Shown here piece after piece: positions 17,290-26,150 of a DNA stretch of 64,000 nucleotides; the first letter of the stretch is position 1, and every line of letters begins with the position of its first letter. The notes beneath the pieces are model-generated. The model saw only the letters and a list, made by a program, of their open reading frames with translations. It made no database searches and was not told the DNA's origin. Position numbers and translations under genes: made by a program. The stretch covers positions 14,239 to 78,238 of the forward strand of contig JBCCGK010000050.1 of NCBI GenBank assembly GCA_039029315.1, given 5' to 3'. Source of the DNA: JBCCCJ01 sp039029315 (GTDB taxonomy: Bacteria > Bacteroidota > Bacteroidia > J057).

Positions 17290-17970
17290 TCATGAAGCCT
17301 TCAGCAGATAGCCCATTCCCACAACTGTGTGGATAAGTTTCTGACCAAAAGGTTTGTCAATTTTCTTGCGAAGATACGCCATATAGACATCTACTACATT
17401 CGTTCCGAGGTCAAAATGCACATTCCAGACATTCTCCAGGATTTCCATTCGATTGACCACCCGGTTTTTGTTCTGAATCAGATATTGCAATAAGTAGAAT
17501 TCTTTGGCAGTCAGTTTGATTTGTTGACCCGCCCTGATAGCCGTTTTCAAATCCAGATCCAGTATCAAATCTGCTACGGCCAGCTGATTTATCGGGTTGG
17601 CTTTCCGGCCTCTACTGCGCGCGAGCGAATTGACCCTGGCAAGTAATTCTCTGAATTTGAATGGTTTGCCTAGATAATCATCTGCTCCCGCATCAAATCC
17701 CTTCACAAGATCATCTGTTTCATTTAAAGCTGTGAGCATCAAGATTCGGGAATCGACTTGGACTTTTTGCCTCAAGCGTTTGCAGATTTCAAGGCCGTTG
17801 ACGCCTGGCAGGATCAGGTCAAGGATGATAACATCATATTGATTCCGACTCGCAAGGTGTAGACCAATGTCACCGTCAAAGGCTTGCATGACCTCATATC
17901 CATTTTCTTCCAGCCCCTTTTTGATAAAGCCAGAAATAGACGCCTCATCTTCAATCAACAAAACATTCAT
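17290..17970 (-). CDS. OmpR/PhoB family response regulator
   Basis: I use the ATG at 17970 (226 residues), beginning MNVLLIEDEASI. The receiver has the acidic pair in IEDE, the phospho-acceptor Asp in YDVIILDLILPGVNG, Thr/Ser in MLTALNE and the conserved Lys in YLGKPFKFREL. The C-terminal winged-helix output contains LTAKEFYLLQYLIQNKNRVV and the recognition region VDVYMAYLRKKID. It is paired with the kinase gene downstream. Its target genes cannot be inferred; the divergent surE-lpxB genes lie about 490 bp away. Confidence 0.96.
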   Translation of the reverse strand: MNVLLIEDEASISGFIKKGLEENGYEVMQAFDGDIGLHLASRNQYDVIILDLILPGVNGLEICKRLRQKVQVDSRILMLTALNETDDLVKGFDAGADDYLGKPFKFRELLARVNSLARSRGRKANPINQLAVADLILDLDLKTAIRAGQQIKLTAKEFYLLQYLIQNKNRVVNRMEILENVWNVHFDLGTNVVDVYMAYLRKKIDKPFGQKLIHTVVGMGYLLKAS

Positions 17971-18416
17971 ATCAGTCAAATAATCCGGTCTTATTCCTTC
18001 TGTCAAACAAACAAAGATGTAATTTTGTTTTCAATTGTGAGGGTTTTGGCAAGCTACACAGGGGTTCTTTTATTTCGTTCATTCTCTCTCATCTTCCCAA
18101 AACGATCAGACCATGCCCAGATCAGTATGAACGCAAATGAACAGGGACATAAAGCGACTGTTCGTTCTCCCTGCAATATACATAAGTCTCCCCCTAACCA
18201 GCAAATAATCAATTGGTTAAGACCAGATATCTTTCATCAGTCCTGCCAAATTGAAGAATCTCGAGCACAGATATGCCAGAGGACAAGTACCTCAGGTCAA
18301 GTTCCAGCTTTTGTTCCTTCGCGACCATGGCATCTATTTGAGTTGAAACAAGACAAATAGCTTCACCAAATCCCAAAATATTTCCTTCTTGGTTTTCCTC
18401 CTTCCTCGAACCCCTG
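17971..18416. other. Divergent intergenic region between the regulator pair and surE
   Basis: About 450 bp without a convincing gene. Short open frames on both strands end within it but show no signal, no family resemblance and no start context. It must hold the promoters of the two-component pair (minus) and of surE (plus). Confidence 0.4.
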
Positions 18417-18424
18417 TATCTTTG
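18417..18424 (+). promoter_or_regulatory. Bacteroidota -7 box TATCTTTG upstream of surE
   Basis: An exact TAnnTTTG box 31 bp before the surE ATG. A T-rich tetramer at 18393-18396 lies 20 bp upstream and may be the -33 element. This is the consensus recognised by the Bacteroidota primary sigma factor. Confidence 0.6.
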
Positions 18425-18455
18425 CCCACTTATTCCAAACAACCTAAACTGACCT

Positions 18456-19232
18456 ATGAGCAAATCCTCTCCCAATATCCTGATCAGCAATGATGACGGG
18501 ATACAGGCTCCCGGTATCTTACGCCTGGTAGAAGTCGCACAAGAATTTGGAACTGTAACTGTCGTCGCACCAGATAGTGCCCAAAGTGGCATGGGGCACG
18601 CCATCAGTGTCGGAAAACCACTGAGACTCCATCATGAAGTATTGCAGAATGGCCTTCCTGGATATGCATTAAGTGGCACGCCTGCCGACTGTGTTAAGTT
18701 TGCCACTGGAGTCTTGATGGATGAACTGCCTGACCTGATTCTCTCCGGGATCAATCATGGTGCCAATTCCTCTGTTAGCAGTCTGTATTCTGGCACACTC
18801 TCTGCGGCAAGAGAAGGCTCCGTGCAGGGCTTGCCTTCTATTGGGTTCTCTCTTTGTCATTTCGATGAAGCGGCAGATATGTCTGTGGCTCAAGAAGTTG
18901 CTAGAGTGATCATCCGTGCAGCACTTGATCGCCCGCTGGCCCCTGGCAGATTGCTCAATGTCAATATTCCCTTCCTGTCTACCTCTGACCTCAAAGGCAT
19001 CAAAATCACCCGACAGGCCAAAGGCAAATGGACAGAGGAATTTGACGAAAGAGAAGATCCCTTTGGCAGAAAATACTATTGGCTGAAAGGGCGATTCGAC
19101 CTGATGGACGATGGAACCGATACGGATGAGTATGCCCTTAATAATGGTTATGTTTCGGTTACGCCTATGATGCACGATCTTACCGCCCATCCTCAAATGG
19201 CAGATCTTGTTTCCTGGAATTTGTCATTGTAA
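18456..19232 (+). CDS. surE: 5'/3'-nucleotidase SurE
   Basis: The 258-residue product begins with ILISNDDGIQAPGI, the SurE signature in which the Asp-Asp pair and a later Asn (LSGINHGANSS) bind the metal. VVAPDSAQSGMGHAIS and ALSGTPADCVKFA are further conserved segments. SurE dephosphorylates nucleoside 5'- and 3'-monophosphates and polyphosphate in the cytosol, especially under stress. The length matches the family (about 250). It is followed after 10 bp by lpxB; this pairing is common in Bacteroidota, though the functional link is unclear. Confidence 0.97.
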   Translation: MSKSSPNILISNDDGIQAPGILRLVEVAQEFGTVTVVAPDSAQSGMGHAISVGKPLRLHHEVLQNGLPGYALSGTPADCVKFATGVLMDELPDLILSGINHGANSSVSSLYSGTLSAAREGSVQGLPSIGFSLCHFDEAADMSVAQEVARVIIRAALDRPLAPGRLLNVNIPFLSTSDLKGIKITRQAKGKWTEEFDEREDPFGRKYYWLKGRFDLMDDGTDTDEYALNNGYVSVTPMMHDLTAHPQMADLVSWNLSL

Positions 19233-19242
19233 GTTCGTTCGT

Positions 19243-20349
19243 ATGAAACTGTATGTCATTGCTGGCGAAGATTCTGGAGATCTCCATACGGGGAATCTGA
19301 TTCAGGCCCTGAAGGTCCGCCAGTCCGAGATACAGTGTCGTGGAGTAGGAGGGGAGCATATGAAATCCGCCGGAACTGAACTGGTCGCCCATGTCAAAGA
19401 CATCAATTTTATGGGCTTCTGGGAAGTGATTCGCAATCTGCGGACCATTCGTCAATTGTTCCAAACTGTGCAGTCAGACATCCTTTCCTGGCAGCCGGAT
19501 GCTGTTCTGTTGGTCGACTATCCCGGATTCAATCTTCGCATGGCTCGCTTTCTCTTTGAGCGAGGGATTCGGGTGTTCTATTACATCTCTCCGCAGGTCT
19601 GGGCCTGGAAAAAGGGCAGGGTCAAAAAAATCCGACAGTATGTAGAGCGCATGTTTGTCATCCTGCCTTTTGAGCAAGACTTTTATGCCAGAGAAGGTGT
19701 GGAGGTTGATTTTGTTGGGCATCCCCTGCTGGATGTGATTGAGGAACAAACGGAAACCAGATCCAATAGCAAGCCAATCATTGCCCTCTTGCCAGGAAGC
19801 CGAAAGCAGGAGATTTCTCGCATGCTAAAGCCCATGTTGGCATTGGTCTCCAGATTTCCTGACTATGACTTTGTGGTTGCTGGTGCCCCGAGCCAAACAG
19901 AGGCCTTCTATCGGTCACTCATGGGGAATCATCAGGCAGAACTTCGGATGAACCAGACCTATGATATCCTGCAAGAGGCTTCCTATGCCGTCGTTACCTC
20001 GGGAACAGCAACTTTGGAAACGGCTCTGTTTCGGGTGCCAGAGGTGGTCTGCTATCGCGGCGCATGGATCTCCTATCAGATTGGCAAGCGATTGGTGAAT
20101 GTGGACTATATCAGTTTGGTGAATTTGATTTTGGGTAGAAAAGCTGTGGAAGAACTGATTCAGGGAGCATTTACTCCTGATCGGGTAGAGAGAGAATTAC
20201 GAAAATTGATGAAGAAAGACCGTCGAGCAAGCCTTCAGGAGGCGTATGCTGAGTTGAGGACTTTGTTAGGAGATTCTGGTGCGTCCGGCCGTACGGCTGA
20301 ATTGTTACTTGAGAGGATACACGCCAGAGAAGGACAAACAGAGAAATAA
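19243..20349 (+). CDS. lpxB: Lipid-A-disaccharide synthase
   Basis: Start at the ATG at 19243 (368 residues), giving MKLYVIAGEDSGDLHTGNLI; E/DxSGD is the conserved family start. VRGVGGEHM-like sequence (CRGVGGEHMKSAGTEL), VLLVDYPGFNLRMA, FYYISPQVWAWKKGRV and ALLPGSRKQEI are all canonical LpxB segments, the last one part of the nucleotide-sugar-binding GT-B domain. LpxB joins UDP-2,3-diacylglucosamine to lipid X at the inner face of the cytoplasmic membrane to give the lipid A disaccharide. So the organism makes lipid A. The gene is co-transcribed with surE. Confidence 0.97.
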   Translation: MKLYVIAGEDSGDLHTGNLIQALKVRQSEIQCRGVGGEHMKSAGTELVAHVKDINFMGFWEVIRNLRTIRQLFQTVQSDILSWQPDAVLLVDYPGFNLRMARFLFERGIRVFYYISPQVWAWKKGRVKKIRQYVERMFVILPFEQDFYAREGVEVDFVGHPLLDVIEEQTETRSNSKPIIALLPGSRKQEISRMLKPMLALVSRFPDYDFVVAGAPSQTEAFYRSLMGNHQAELRMNQTYDILQEASYAVVTSGTATLETALFRVPEVVCYRGAWISYQIGKRLVNVDYISLVNLILGRKAVEELIQGAFTPDRVERELRKLMKKDRRASLQEAYAELRTLLGDSGASGRTAELLLERIHAREGQTEK

Positions 20350-20367
20350 ATTCCTGTATCCTTGGGC

Positions 20368-20577
20368 CTAAGTTTGACTTTGGCCAGACTTGCCTGTAAC
20401 AGATTTACAGCTGAGGTGTTTATTTTGTTCGTGCCCCTCCAGCTCGATGGGATTGTTTGAAGGTTTCCACTTGTCAGTAGCACCCCACATAGCTATCATA
20501 TTCATTGGCTGAGTTAGGATACAGAGGGGATTGGCTCTGAAAATGGCTACGGCTGTCTCACTCTGCTTCTGTTGCAT
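20368..20577 (-). CDS. Possible small ORF, weak support
   Basis: A 69-residue frame starting at the ATG at 20577 has aggag 6 bp before it, which is a good ribosome binding site, though the window's genes mostly lack one. The sequence has a plausible composition (WGATDKWKPSNNPIELEGHEQ region) but matches no family I know and has no signal peptide. It lies in the otherwise empty 415-bp gap (20350-20764) between lpxB and the S9 peptidase. It may well be chance. Confidence 0.2.
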   Translation of the reverse strand: MQQKQSETAVAIFRANPLCILTQPMNMIAMWGATDKWKPSNNPIELEGHEQNKHLSCKSVTGKSGQSQT

Positions 20578-20764
20578 CAACAACTCCTAGCCAAACATAT
20601 TGATCATCTCTTCATGAATCATACCTGTTTGTTGGCAATTTGTTAGATGTTTCAGGATACGCTCTTCCTATCGATGAGCAGCATTGTCCATCAGCAAGGT
20701 ATTTATTCGTCAATAATTTCCACATGGAATCAGCAATGCTTATTGCTTATTGATCAATGTTTCC

Positions 20765-23155
20765 TTACTTCAATTCCCGCTCAAACAACTCAAAAATTCT
20801 CCTGTACTCATCTGCCCAGCTACTCGCCTCCCGAAATCCATGACCTTCCATCGGAAACATGGCCACCTCCCATTGATCTTTGCCAAGTTCGATCAAGCGC
20901 TGAGTCAAACGCACCACATCCTGAAAGTGCACATTGGTATCGATCATCCCATGACAAATCAACAAAGCATCTTCCAGACCTTCTGCATGATAGATTGGAG
21001 AGCTCCGTACAAACGCAATACTGTCCGTTTGCGGGGTATTCAGAATAGAAGCGGTATAGCCATGATTGTAATGTGCCCAATCTGTGACCGGTCGCAGGGC
21101 AGCCCCCGCCTTGAACACACCTGGCTGGGTAAACAATGCCATCAGTGTAATGAATCCTCCATAAGAACCGCCATAGATTCCGATTCTCTCCGGATCAACA
21201 TTGTATTTGTCTGCCAGTAATGTTGCCCCATCGATATGATCGGAGAGGTCCTTGTCTCCCATATACCGATAAATTCCGGTTCGACAATCCCGTCCATATC
21301 CTGCGCTTCCCCTATAGTCGATATCCAGCACTGTATAGCCTTGATCTACCAATAGATTGTGGAACATATATTCCCGGTAATAGCTACTCCACCACTTATG
21401 CGCATTTTGCAAATAGCCGGCTCCATGAACGAATATGACCGCTGGACCGGGTTTTATCGTGCTTTGGGGACGATACAATCTGGCATGAACCTCTACACCA
21501 TCCGAGGCTGGGAACCGAATGAATTCTGGCTCTCTCCACGCATAGGCCTGAAACTCCTCAGTGGTTGATTCGGTCAACTGATTAGCTTTCGCCCGTGCTT
21601 TATTTGGTTGAAGGAACAACTCCCAAGGCCTGTTGCTGCCAGAGTTGAGAATCGCCAATTGGGTTTCATCTGGCGAGAGAACAACCTGATTGTTGCCTGA
21701 GAGGGAAGTAATACGTTTTCTTTTGCCTCCCTTCACGGGCATCTGATAGAAGTGTCGCTGCCCGAAATCTCCTTCACTTGAGGTAAAATAAAAATGCTTC
21801 TCATCCTTGGATAGAAATGGAGCAAATACCTCAAAGGTTCCAGATGTCAAGCTTTCTTTTTCTCCTGTAATCACATCTACTGCATACAGATGAGAAAAGC
21901 CTGACGCTTCAGACTGAAACCAGATCCTCCGCTGGTCTGGCATCCATCCAATTGCTTCCTGGCTGCCAATCCAACGAGAAATACCCGGTCCATCTATCCA
22001 GGCATCATCATGTTGTCTATCCAGATTCCTCAATTGGCCAGTATTGGGGTCCAGAACCATGATCCAGCGGTCCTTGAAGTCCAAAGAGCGAACGACGACC
22101 ACTGCATGACGGCTATCCCTGGACCAAATGGGTCCCAGGATCATCACCTTGCGAAGCGGGCCTTCTGTGGTATCTTCGGCTTCCCGATAGTCTGCCAGAT
22201 AAGCTGGTCGATCATGGATGCCTGGAATGGATTCTGTATCCACCATATAGACCGTGTCCTTGCTTCGATTGTAGACCGCAAATTCATAGGTATCCTGTGG
22301 GCTTCCTACCTTCGGTCTGGCTCGCAGGTCATCCGTATAGCCAGATTCGCGGATATAATCAGGCACAGAGGTGTATTCTGCACCTTGAGCAAAACTTCTC
22401 AACCGAAAACTAACAAATTGCCCATCTGGACTGATCTGCAATTGCTGCATCGTCCTGCTACCATAATAGAATCGCTTCATGCGTTCCTCTCGCTCTTCTT
22501 CCATCACAGCATCTTCTGCCTCCTCTGCCTCTTTCCTTTCTCGAAGGATTCCAATCAAATTTAGTTCTTCTTGCTGGACCCACTCTCTTTGGGCACCGCC
22601 GGCTAATCCTCTTCCTTTGGGAGGTTTATTCCCAACACGGAAGTCCGTCAATTGCTCAGTCCAGCCTTCTTCGATATGCCATTGAAAGATATTGTTATTT
22701 TTTTGATAAAAAACAGAGCCTTCATCAATAGAAAATTGTGGTTGACTCTCTCTGGCAATGGTTTTGGTAATGGGTGTCTGCTCGCCTGTTGGCAGATCGA
22801 GGAGATACAGGTCTCCGTTTTTGGCAAATACTTTTCTGCTTCTCTCCAGATTGTAGGCTCCACTTCGAGGAAGCAATGCTTTGCGATCAGCTCGGGAGAC
22901 TTTATCTATTTGGGTATTCGGCAAGCTGATTCTGTATAATGAGTCTCCAGGGGTATTGTCTGGATTCCATCGAAAATAAAGATGCTTACTGTCCTCAGAC
23001 CAAAATACTCCTTGTGGAGATTTTCCAATCCAATCATAGCCTTTCATGATTGTTGGCAGGTCCAACTCTTTTTGTCCGGCACTTGAAGGTGCCTGTGCCC
23101 ACAAGGCTCCAAGACCTATTACAAAACAGAAAGAAAGAAAGCTGTAGATTCTCAT
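20765..23155 (-). CDS. Secreted S9 family prolyl oligopeptidase-type peptidase
   Basis: The 796-residue product starts with a signal peptide (MRIYSFLSFCFVIGLGALWAQ). Residues about 40-540 form a beta-propeller with repeated S-x-D-x-x-x-(V/L)-x-(F/Y) and WSRDSRHAV-like blades, as in the DPP-IV family. The C-terminal alpha/beta-hydrolase has the nucleophile elbow GIYGGSYGGF (GxSxGG), the catalytic Asp in CHGMIDTNVHFQD and the His in MEGHGF. VIFVHGAGYLQN provides the oxyanion region. It should cleave peptides, probably after proline or alanine, in the periplasm. All three catalytic residues are intact. A standalone gene, divergent from the HAD phosphatase. Confidence 0.95.
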   Translation of the reverse strand: MRIYSFLSFCFVIGLGALWAQAPSSAGQKELDLPTIMKGYDWIGKSPQGVFWSEDSKHLYFRWNPDNTPGDSLYRISLPNTQIDKVSRADRKALLPRSGAYNLERSRKVFAKNGDLYLLDLPTGEQTPITKTIARESQPQFSIDEGSVFYQKNNNIFQWHIEEGWTEQLTDFRVGNKPPKGRGLAGGAQREWVQQEELNLIGILRERKEAEEAEDAVMEEEREERMKRFYYGSRTMQQLQISPDGQFVSFRLRSFAQGAEYTSVPDYIRESGYTDDLRARPKVGSPQDTYEFAVYNRSKDTVYMVDTESIPGIHDRPAYLADYREAEDTTEGPLRKVMILGPIWSRDSRHAVVVVRSLDFKDRWIMVLDPNTGQLRNLDRQHDDAWIDGPGISRWIGSQEAIGWMPDQRRIWFQSEASGFSHLYAVDVITGEKESLTSGTFEVFAPFLSKDEKHFYFTSSEGDFGQRHFYQMPVKGGKRKRITSLSGNNQVVLSPDETQLAILNSGSNRPWELFLQPNKARAKANQLTESTTEEFQAYAWREPEFIRFPASDGVEVHARLYRPQSTIKPGPAVIFVHGAGYLQNAHKWWSSYYREYMFHNLLVDQGYTVLDIDYRGSAGYGRDCRTGIYRYMGDKDLSDHIDGATLLADKYNVDPERIGIYGGSYGGFITLMALFTQPGVFKAGAALRPVTDWAHYNHGYTASILNTPQTDSIAFVRSSPIYHAEGLEDALLICHGMIDTNVHFQDVVRLTQRLIELGKDQWEVAMFPMEGHGFREASSWADEYRRIFELFERELK

Positions 23156-23224
23156 TTACTATTCTTGCTTAAGTAACGTTATTTGAATAGAATCACTGGC
23201 AAGTTAGCTGAAAATTCTCCTGAA

Positions 23225-23848
23225 ATGCGAAAGTCTCTGCTGATTTTTGATTTTGACGGGACCATTGCAGATACATTGGTGGTCGCGGAACAAGTTCTCA
23301 ACGAAACGGGGAGAGAATTTGGCCTGCCGCGTATCAGTCGCCAACAACTGATGGAATTCAAACACAAGAGTATACCTGAACTCCTCAAATTATCCGGTTT
23401 GAGCTGGATTCAGCTCCCTTCTTTTGTCAAAAAACTCCGTAGCCGATTCAAGTCTCATGCAAAACAGGTAAACCCTATTCAAGGGATGCCTGAAATATTA
23501 TCGACCCTCAAGACCCGTGGCTATCGGATGGAGATCCTTACGTCCAATGCCCAGGAAGTCGTTCAATGTTTTCTTCAGGATCATGACTTGTCTGTCTTTG
23601 AATTTGTGCATGCACCTGATTCCATCTTTGGCAAATCCAAAGCCTTGAAGAATATCCTGAAACGGCGCAAACTCTCTGCCTCTCAGGTTGTCATGATCGG
23701 AGATGAGCTGCGTGATGTAGAAGCCGCACAAAAAGTGGGCATGGAGTCCATTGCTGTAACCTGGGGATTTAACTCAGAACAACTCCTGCGCAAGGGAGGG
23801 GCCAACCATATTGTTACCAAGCCAGATCATTTGTTGCAGCTTTTGTAA
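23225..23848 (+). CDS. HAD superfamily hydrolase (phosphoglycolate phosphatase-like)
   Basis: I start at the ATG at 23225 (207 residues): MRKSLLIFDFDGTIADT contains motif I, DxDGT, with the nucleophile Asp and the acid/base Asp. EILTSNAQEVV is motif II (Thr/Ser), KSKALKNILKRRK has the motif III Lys, and VVMIGDELRDVEAAQ is motif IV (GDxxxD). An alpha-helical cap of the C1 type lies between motifs I and II. It should hydrolyse a small phosphorylated metabolite in the cytosol; phosphoglycolate is the usual default call but the substrate is not shown. It is divergent from the S9 peptidase gene by 69 bp. Confidence 0.92.
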   Translation: MRKSLLIFDFDGTIADTLVVAEQVLNETGREFGLPRISRQQLMEFKHKSIPELLKLSGLSWIQLPSFVKKLRSRFKSHAKQVNPIQGMPEILSTLKTRGYRMEILTSNAQEVVQCFLQDHDLSVFEFVHAPDSIFGKSKALKNILKRRKLSASQVVMIGDELRDVEAAQKVGMESIAVTWGFNSEQLLRKGGANHIVTKPDHLLQLL

Positions 23849-23877
23849 AATAGGCTGATCCTTGGAGCTCGACCAAC

Positions 23878-23912
23878 AAAAAACCAGCACAGACTCATTC
23901 AGTCTATGCTGG
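23878..23912 (-). terminator. Terminator of mscL
   Basis: Stem ccagcacagact/agtctatgctgg (23884-23895 with 23901-23912, one mismatch) followed on the minus strand by a T6 run. It lies about 40 bp beyond the mscL stop and also 36 bp after the convergent HAD gene. Confidence 0.8.
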
Positions 23913-23954
23913 GAATAATGTAGGGAAAATACGTATGGGAGACGTATGTTCACA

Positions 23955-24380
23955 TTACTTAGATCCTTGTGCCTTCAGCAGGTCTCTGATTTCTGTTAAC
24001 AGGTTTTCTTCTGCGCTTGGTGCTGGAGGAGCTGCTGGTTCTTCTTCCTTCTTCTTCTGTGAGGCATTATAGGCTTTCAGAATCATGAAGATTGCAAAAG
24101 CAACAATCAGGAAATCCACCACATTCTGGATGAAAGATCCATAGGCAAACACTGCTGCTCCAGCTTCCTTGGCAGCAGCTATAGTTTCATACTGATTTCC
24201 GTCCAATGACCAGAACAAATCTGTAAAACTTACTCCTCCCATAATGATGCTAATCACAGGCATCAGGAGATCATTGACGAGGGAAGTAATGATCTTGCCG
24301 AATGCTCCACCGATAATGACAGCTACTGCCAAATCGAGAACATTTCCGCGCATAACAAATTCCTTAAATTCTTTCAGCAT
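23955..24380 (-). CDS. mscL: Large-conductance mechanosensitive channel
   Basis: The 141-residue product is canonical MscL: MLKEFKEFVMRGNVLDLAVAVIIGGAFGKII gives the amphipathic N-terminal helix and TM1, SLVNDLLMPVISIIMGG the gate and start of the loop, and FIQNVVDFLIVAFAIFMILKAY the TM2. An Ala/Pro-rich linker precedes the C-terminal bundle helix (LLTEIRDLLKAQ). It forms a pentamer in the cytoplasmic membrane that opens under extreme tension and protects from osmotic downshock. The periplasmic loop is slightly long (about 40 residues). Monocistronic, with its own terminator. Confidence 0.98.
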   Translation of the reverse strand: MLKEFKEFVMRGNVLDLAVAVIIGGAFGKIITSLVNDLLMPVISIIMGGVSFTDLFWSLDGNQYETIAAAKEAGAAVFAYGSFIQNVVDFLIVAFAIFMILKAYNASQKKKEEEPAAPPAPSAEENLLTEIRDLLKAQGSK

Positions 24381-24481
24381 GATTTTGTTGGTTTGGAATT
24401 AGTTGATTGTGAGATAGATGGCGTTTCGTTTATTTCGAAACCAAGAAACAAAATTCTTGGAGAAATGCAAAGTATTTCCAT

Positions 24482-24512
24482 TTTGCCTCCTGTGGTTCAA
24501 ACTCTATCTTTG
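24482..24512 (+). promoter_or_regulatory. Bacteroidota-type promoter of the acyltransferase gene
   Basis: TTTG at 24482-24485, a 19-bp spacer, and TATCTTTG at 24505-24512, matching the TTTG/TAnnTTTG consensus with optimal spacing. The gene starts 21 bp downstream. Confidence 0.75.
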
Positions 24513-24532
24513 CAGCCAAATGCAAAAATCCT

Positions 24533-25174
24533 ATGATAGATAACAAAGTCCCAGTCTTGATTGTCGGGACAGAAAGTCCTGCCTACAACGCCCTGGAAAT
24601 TGCCCAAAGCCTGGATGTATTGGTATTGGGTTTTCTTACCACTAAGGAAGAAGAGGTCAATAAAGAGATCAATGATATATTGATTGTAGCAGCCTTGGAG
24701 AGTGATGATGCCAACACCCTTCTTCAGGATGAAAGCAGCAAGGTGGTCATTGCGGAGGAAGACATGAGTCTCCGACAGGAACGAATCGAGCAAATCGATG
24801 GAAAGGGAGCCGAGATTGTCAACCTTTTTCATGAAACATGCACGATTTCCTCCTTCAGCAAGTTGGGGAGAGGAATATTGATGAATGCGGGGAGTTATAT
24901 ACAGCCCAATGTGTTGTTAGGTAGTTTCAACCTGATTGGATCTCAGGTAAGTATTGGTACAGGCTCGGTTATCGGAGATTATTGTACGATACAGGATGGA
25001 GTCAAGATCGGGAAGGAAGTTGCCATTGAGGATGAAGTATTCATCGGAATAGGAGCAGTGATCCATCCAAAGGTTGCTTTGGGGAAAGGAGCTATGATTG
25101 CCGCTGGTTCGGTAGTCATGCAGGATGTTCAGCCGGGAACCTCTGTTTTTGGGAATCCTGCGAAGGAGGTATAA
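24533..25174 (+). CDS. NeuD-like sugar O-acyltransferase, left-handed beta-helix
   Basis: The 213-residue product has an N-terminal about 90-residue PglD/NeuD-type domain (starting PVLIVGTESPAYNALEIA) followed by a left-handed parallel beta-helix built of hexapeptide repeats: GSFNLIGSQVSIGTGSVIG, GVKIGKEVAIEDEVFIG, AVIHPKVALGKGAMIAAGSVV, ending GTSVFGNPAKEV. This architecture is typical of trimeric acetyl-CoA-dependent acyltransferases that modify nucleotide sugars or glycans. The N-terminal domain lacks an obvious nucleotide-binding glycine loop (GTESPAY instead of G-x-G-x-x), so it may be a divergent member. The C-terminus is complete. The substrate is unknown, and no capsule or O-antigen genes are adjacent. 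Confidence 0.85.
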   Translation: MIDNKVPVLIVGTESPAYNALEIAQSLDVLVLGFLTTKEEEVNKEINDILIVAALESDDANTLLQDESSKVVIAEEDMSLRQERIEQIDGKGAEIVNLFHETCTISSFSKLGRGILMNAGSYIQPNVLLGSFNLIGSQVSIGTGSVIGDYCTIQDGVKIGKEVAIEDEVFIGIGAVIHPKVALGKGAMIAAGSVVMQDVQPGTSVFGNPAKEV

Positions 25175-25229
25175 CTAAAAACCCGCCTGCCTTTCTTCAA
25201 AGTCAGAAATTAAGATCAGAAGCTACCCC

Positions 25230-25254
25230 AAAAAGAAAGGACCGAAAACGGTCC
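25230..25254 (-). terminator. Terminator of yceD-rpmF
   Basis: Stem ggaccg/cggtcc with a 4-nt loop, followed on the minus strand by ctttcttttt. It lies 21 bp after the rpmF stop. Confidence 0.7.
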
Positions 25255-25274
25255 GCGGAAGAATGAAAAATTTA

Positions 25275-25460
25275 CTATTCGTCGTCGAGTCCCTGGATGA
25301 CCTGACGACCACGATAGTATCCGCTTTCAAGGCATACTCTGTGGTAAAGTGTCGGCTCGCCAGTCACTGGATCGAGATAATAGGTTTTTGGTTTTAGCTT
25401 GAGATGAGTCCTCCTCTTGTTCCTTCTTTGCTTGGAAATTTTCCGTTTAGGATGTGCCAT
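25275..25460 (-). CDS. rpmF: Ribosomal protein bL32, C-minus form
   Basis: The 61-residue product begins MAHPKRKISKQRRNKRRTH, the bL32 signature. The zinc-ribbon Cys residues of the C-plus form are mostly gone: the first pair is replaced by YYLDPVTGE and only a single Cys remains in the second (RVCLESGYY), so it should not bind zinc. C-minus bL32 proteins occur in many bacteria, including Bacteroidota as I recall. It follows yceD (DUF177) by 51 bp on the same strand, the widely conserved order. Confidence 0.97.
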   Translation of the reverse strand: MAHPKRKISKQRRNKRRTHLKLKPKTYYLDPVTGEPTLYHRVCLESGYYRGRQVIQGLDDE

Positions 25461-25511
25461 CTTTGGATATCAATATTAAGGATGTTACACGAATCAATAT
25501 TTTCTTCCCCG

Positions 25512-26069
25512 CTAGCCGCCCATTTTATCTTTCAAGTTTTTTAGTGCGTCCCATCTGGGGTCTGTTTCTTGTTGAGACTCTTTTTGTTCCATTGGGTCTC
25601 CATCTTCAGTCAGTCCCAGCATTTTCAGCACTTCTGCCGCGCACAAATGTACCTCTTTAGGAGGAACTTTTCGCATTGGAATTGCCAGATGAACAAAATC
25701 ATACAGTTCCTGTATCAGGACCAAATGCGATTCTTGATTGTTGACATGCATCACCTCGTATCCCTCAAAGTCCATATCCGGGTCAAATGAATAGATGATC
25801 CGAAATCGCTGATCCACGGTATGTGGATACGGACTCCCACATCGATCACACGCCAATCTCACCTCTCCTTTTATATGAAACCCCACATCTAAATGAGTGG
25901 AGAATTTCTCTATATCTAACAAGGCTTCCACTTTCGCTTCCCGCACCATAGATTGCTCAAAATGAGCAAAAAACGCATCGTTGATTTCAAAGGAATCCTG
26001 ATGCTTGCCAAGCCCCAACCTCACGACATTCAGGGAATACTCTCTCACAAATTTTCTATCCTTGTCCAT
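25512..26069 (-). CDS. yceD: YceD/DUF177 family protein
   Basis: Start at the ATG at 26069 (185 residues), chosen because an exact promoter lies just upstream and the longer frame would cover it. The family signature is the central LACDRCGSPYPHTVD segment (Cys-x-x-Cys near a conserved L-x-C-x-R-C) and the C-terminal PRWDALKNLK ending, typical of DUF177. YceD proteins are linked to 23S rRNA accumulation and ribosome assembly in bacteria and plants. Its place directly before rpmF supports this role. Confidence 0.92.
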   Translation of the reverse strand: MDKDRKFVREYSLNVVRLGLGKHQDSFEINDAFFAHFEQSMVREAKVEALLDIEKFSTHLDVGFHIKGEVRLACDRCGSPYPHTVDQRFRIIYSFDPDMDFEGYEVMHVNNQESHLVLIQELYDFVHLAIPMRKVPPKEVHLCAAEVLKMLGLTEDGDPMEQKESQQETDPRWDALKNLKDKMGG

Positions 26070-26089
26070 GGCAAATTCCTTTCGGCTTG

Positions 26090-26119
26090 CAAAGATAAGG
26101 AAATTCCCCTGAAGGTCAA
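26090..26119 (-). promoter_or_regulatory. Bacteroidota-type promoter of yceD-rpmF
   Basis: On the minus strand TTG (26119-26117), 19-bp spacer, and TATCTTTG (26097-26090), an exact TAnnTTTG box 20 bp before the yceD ATG. It also supports the short start of yceD. Confidence 0.75.
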
Positions 26120-26150
26120 GCGAAGATGTCCACAAATCGTGGATAACGTA

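Noticed and set aside
18209..18604. 131-residue minus-strand frame overlapping the start of surE
   Set aside because: No signal, no family, and it would run over the surE promoter and its first codons.
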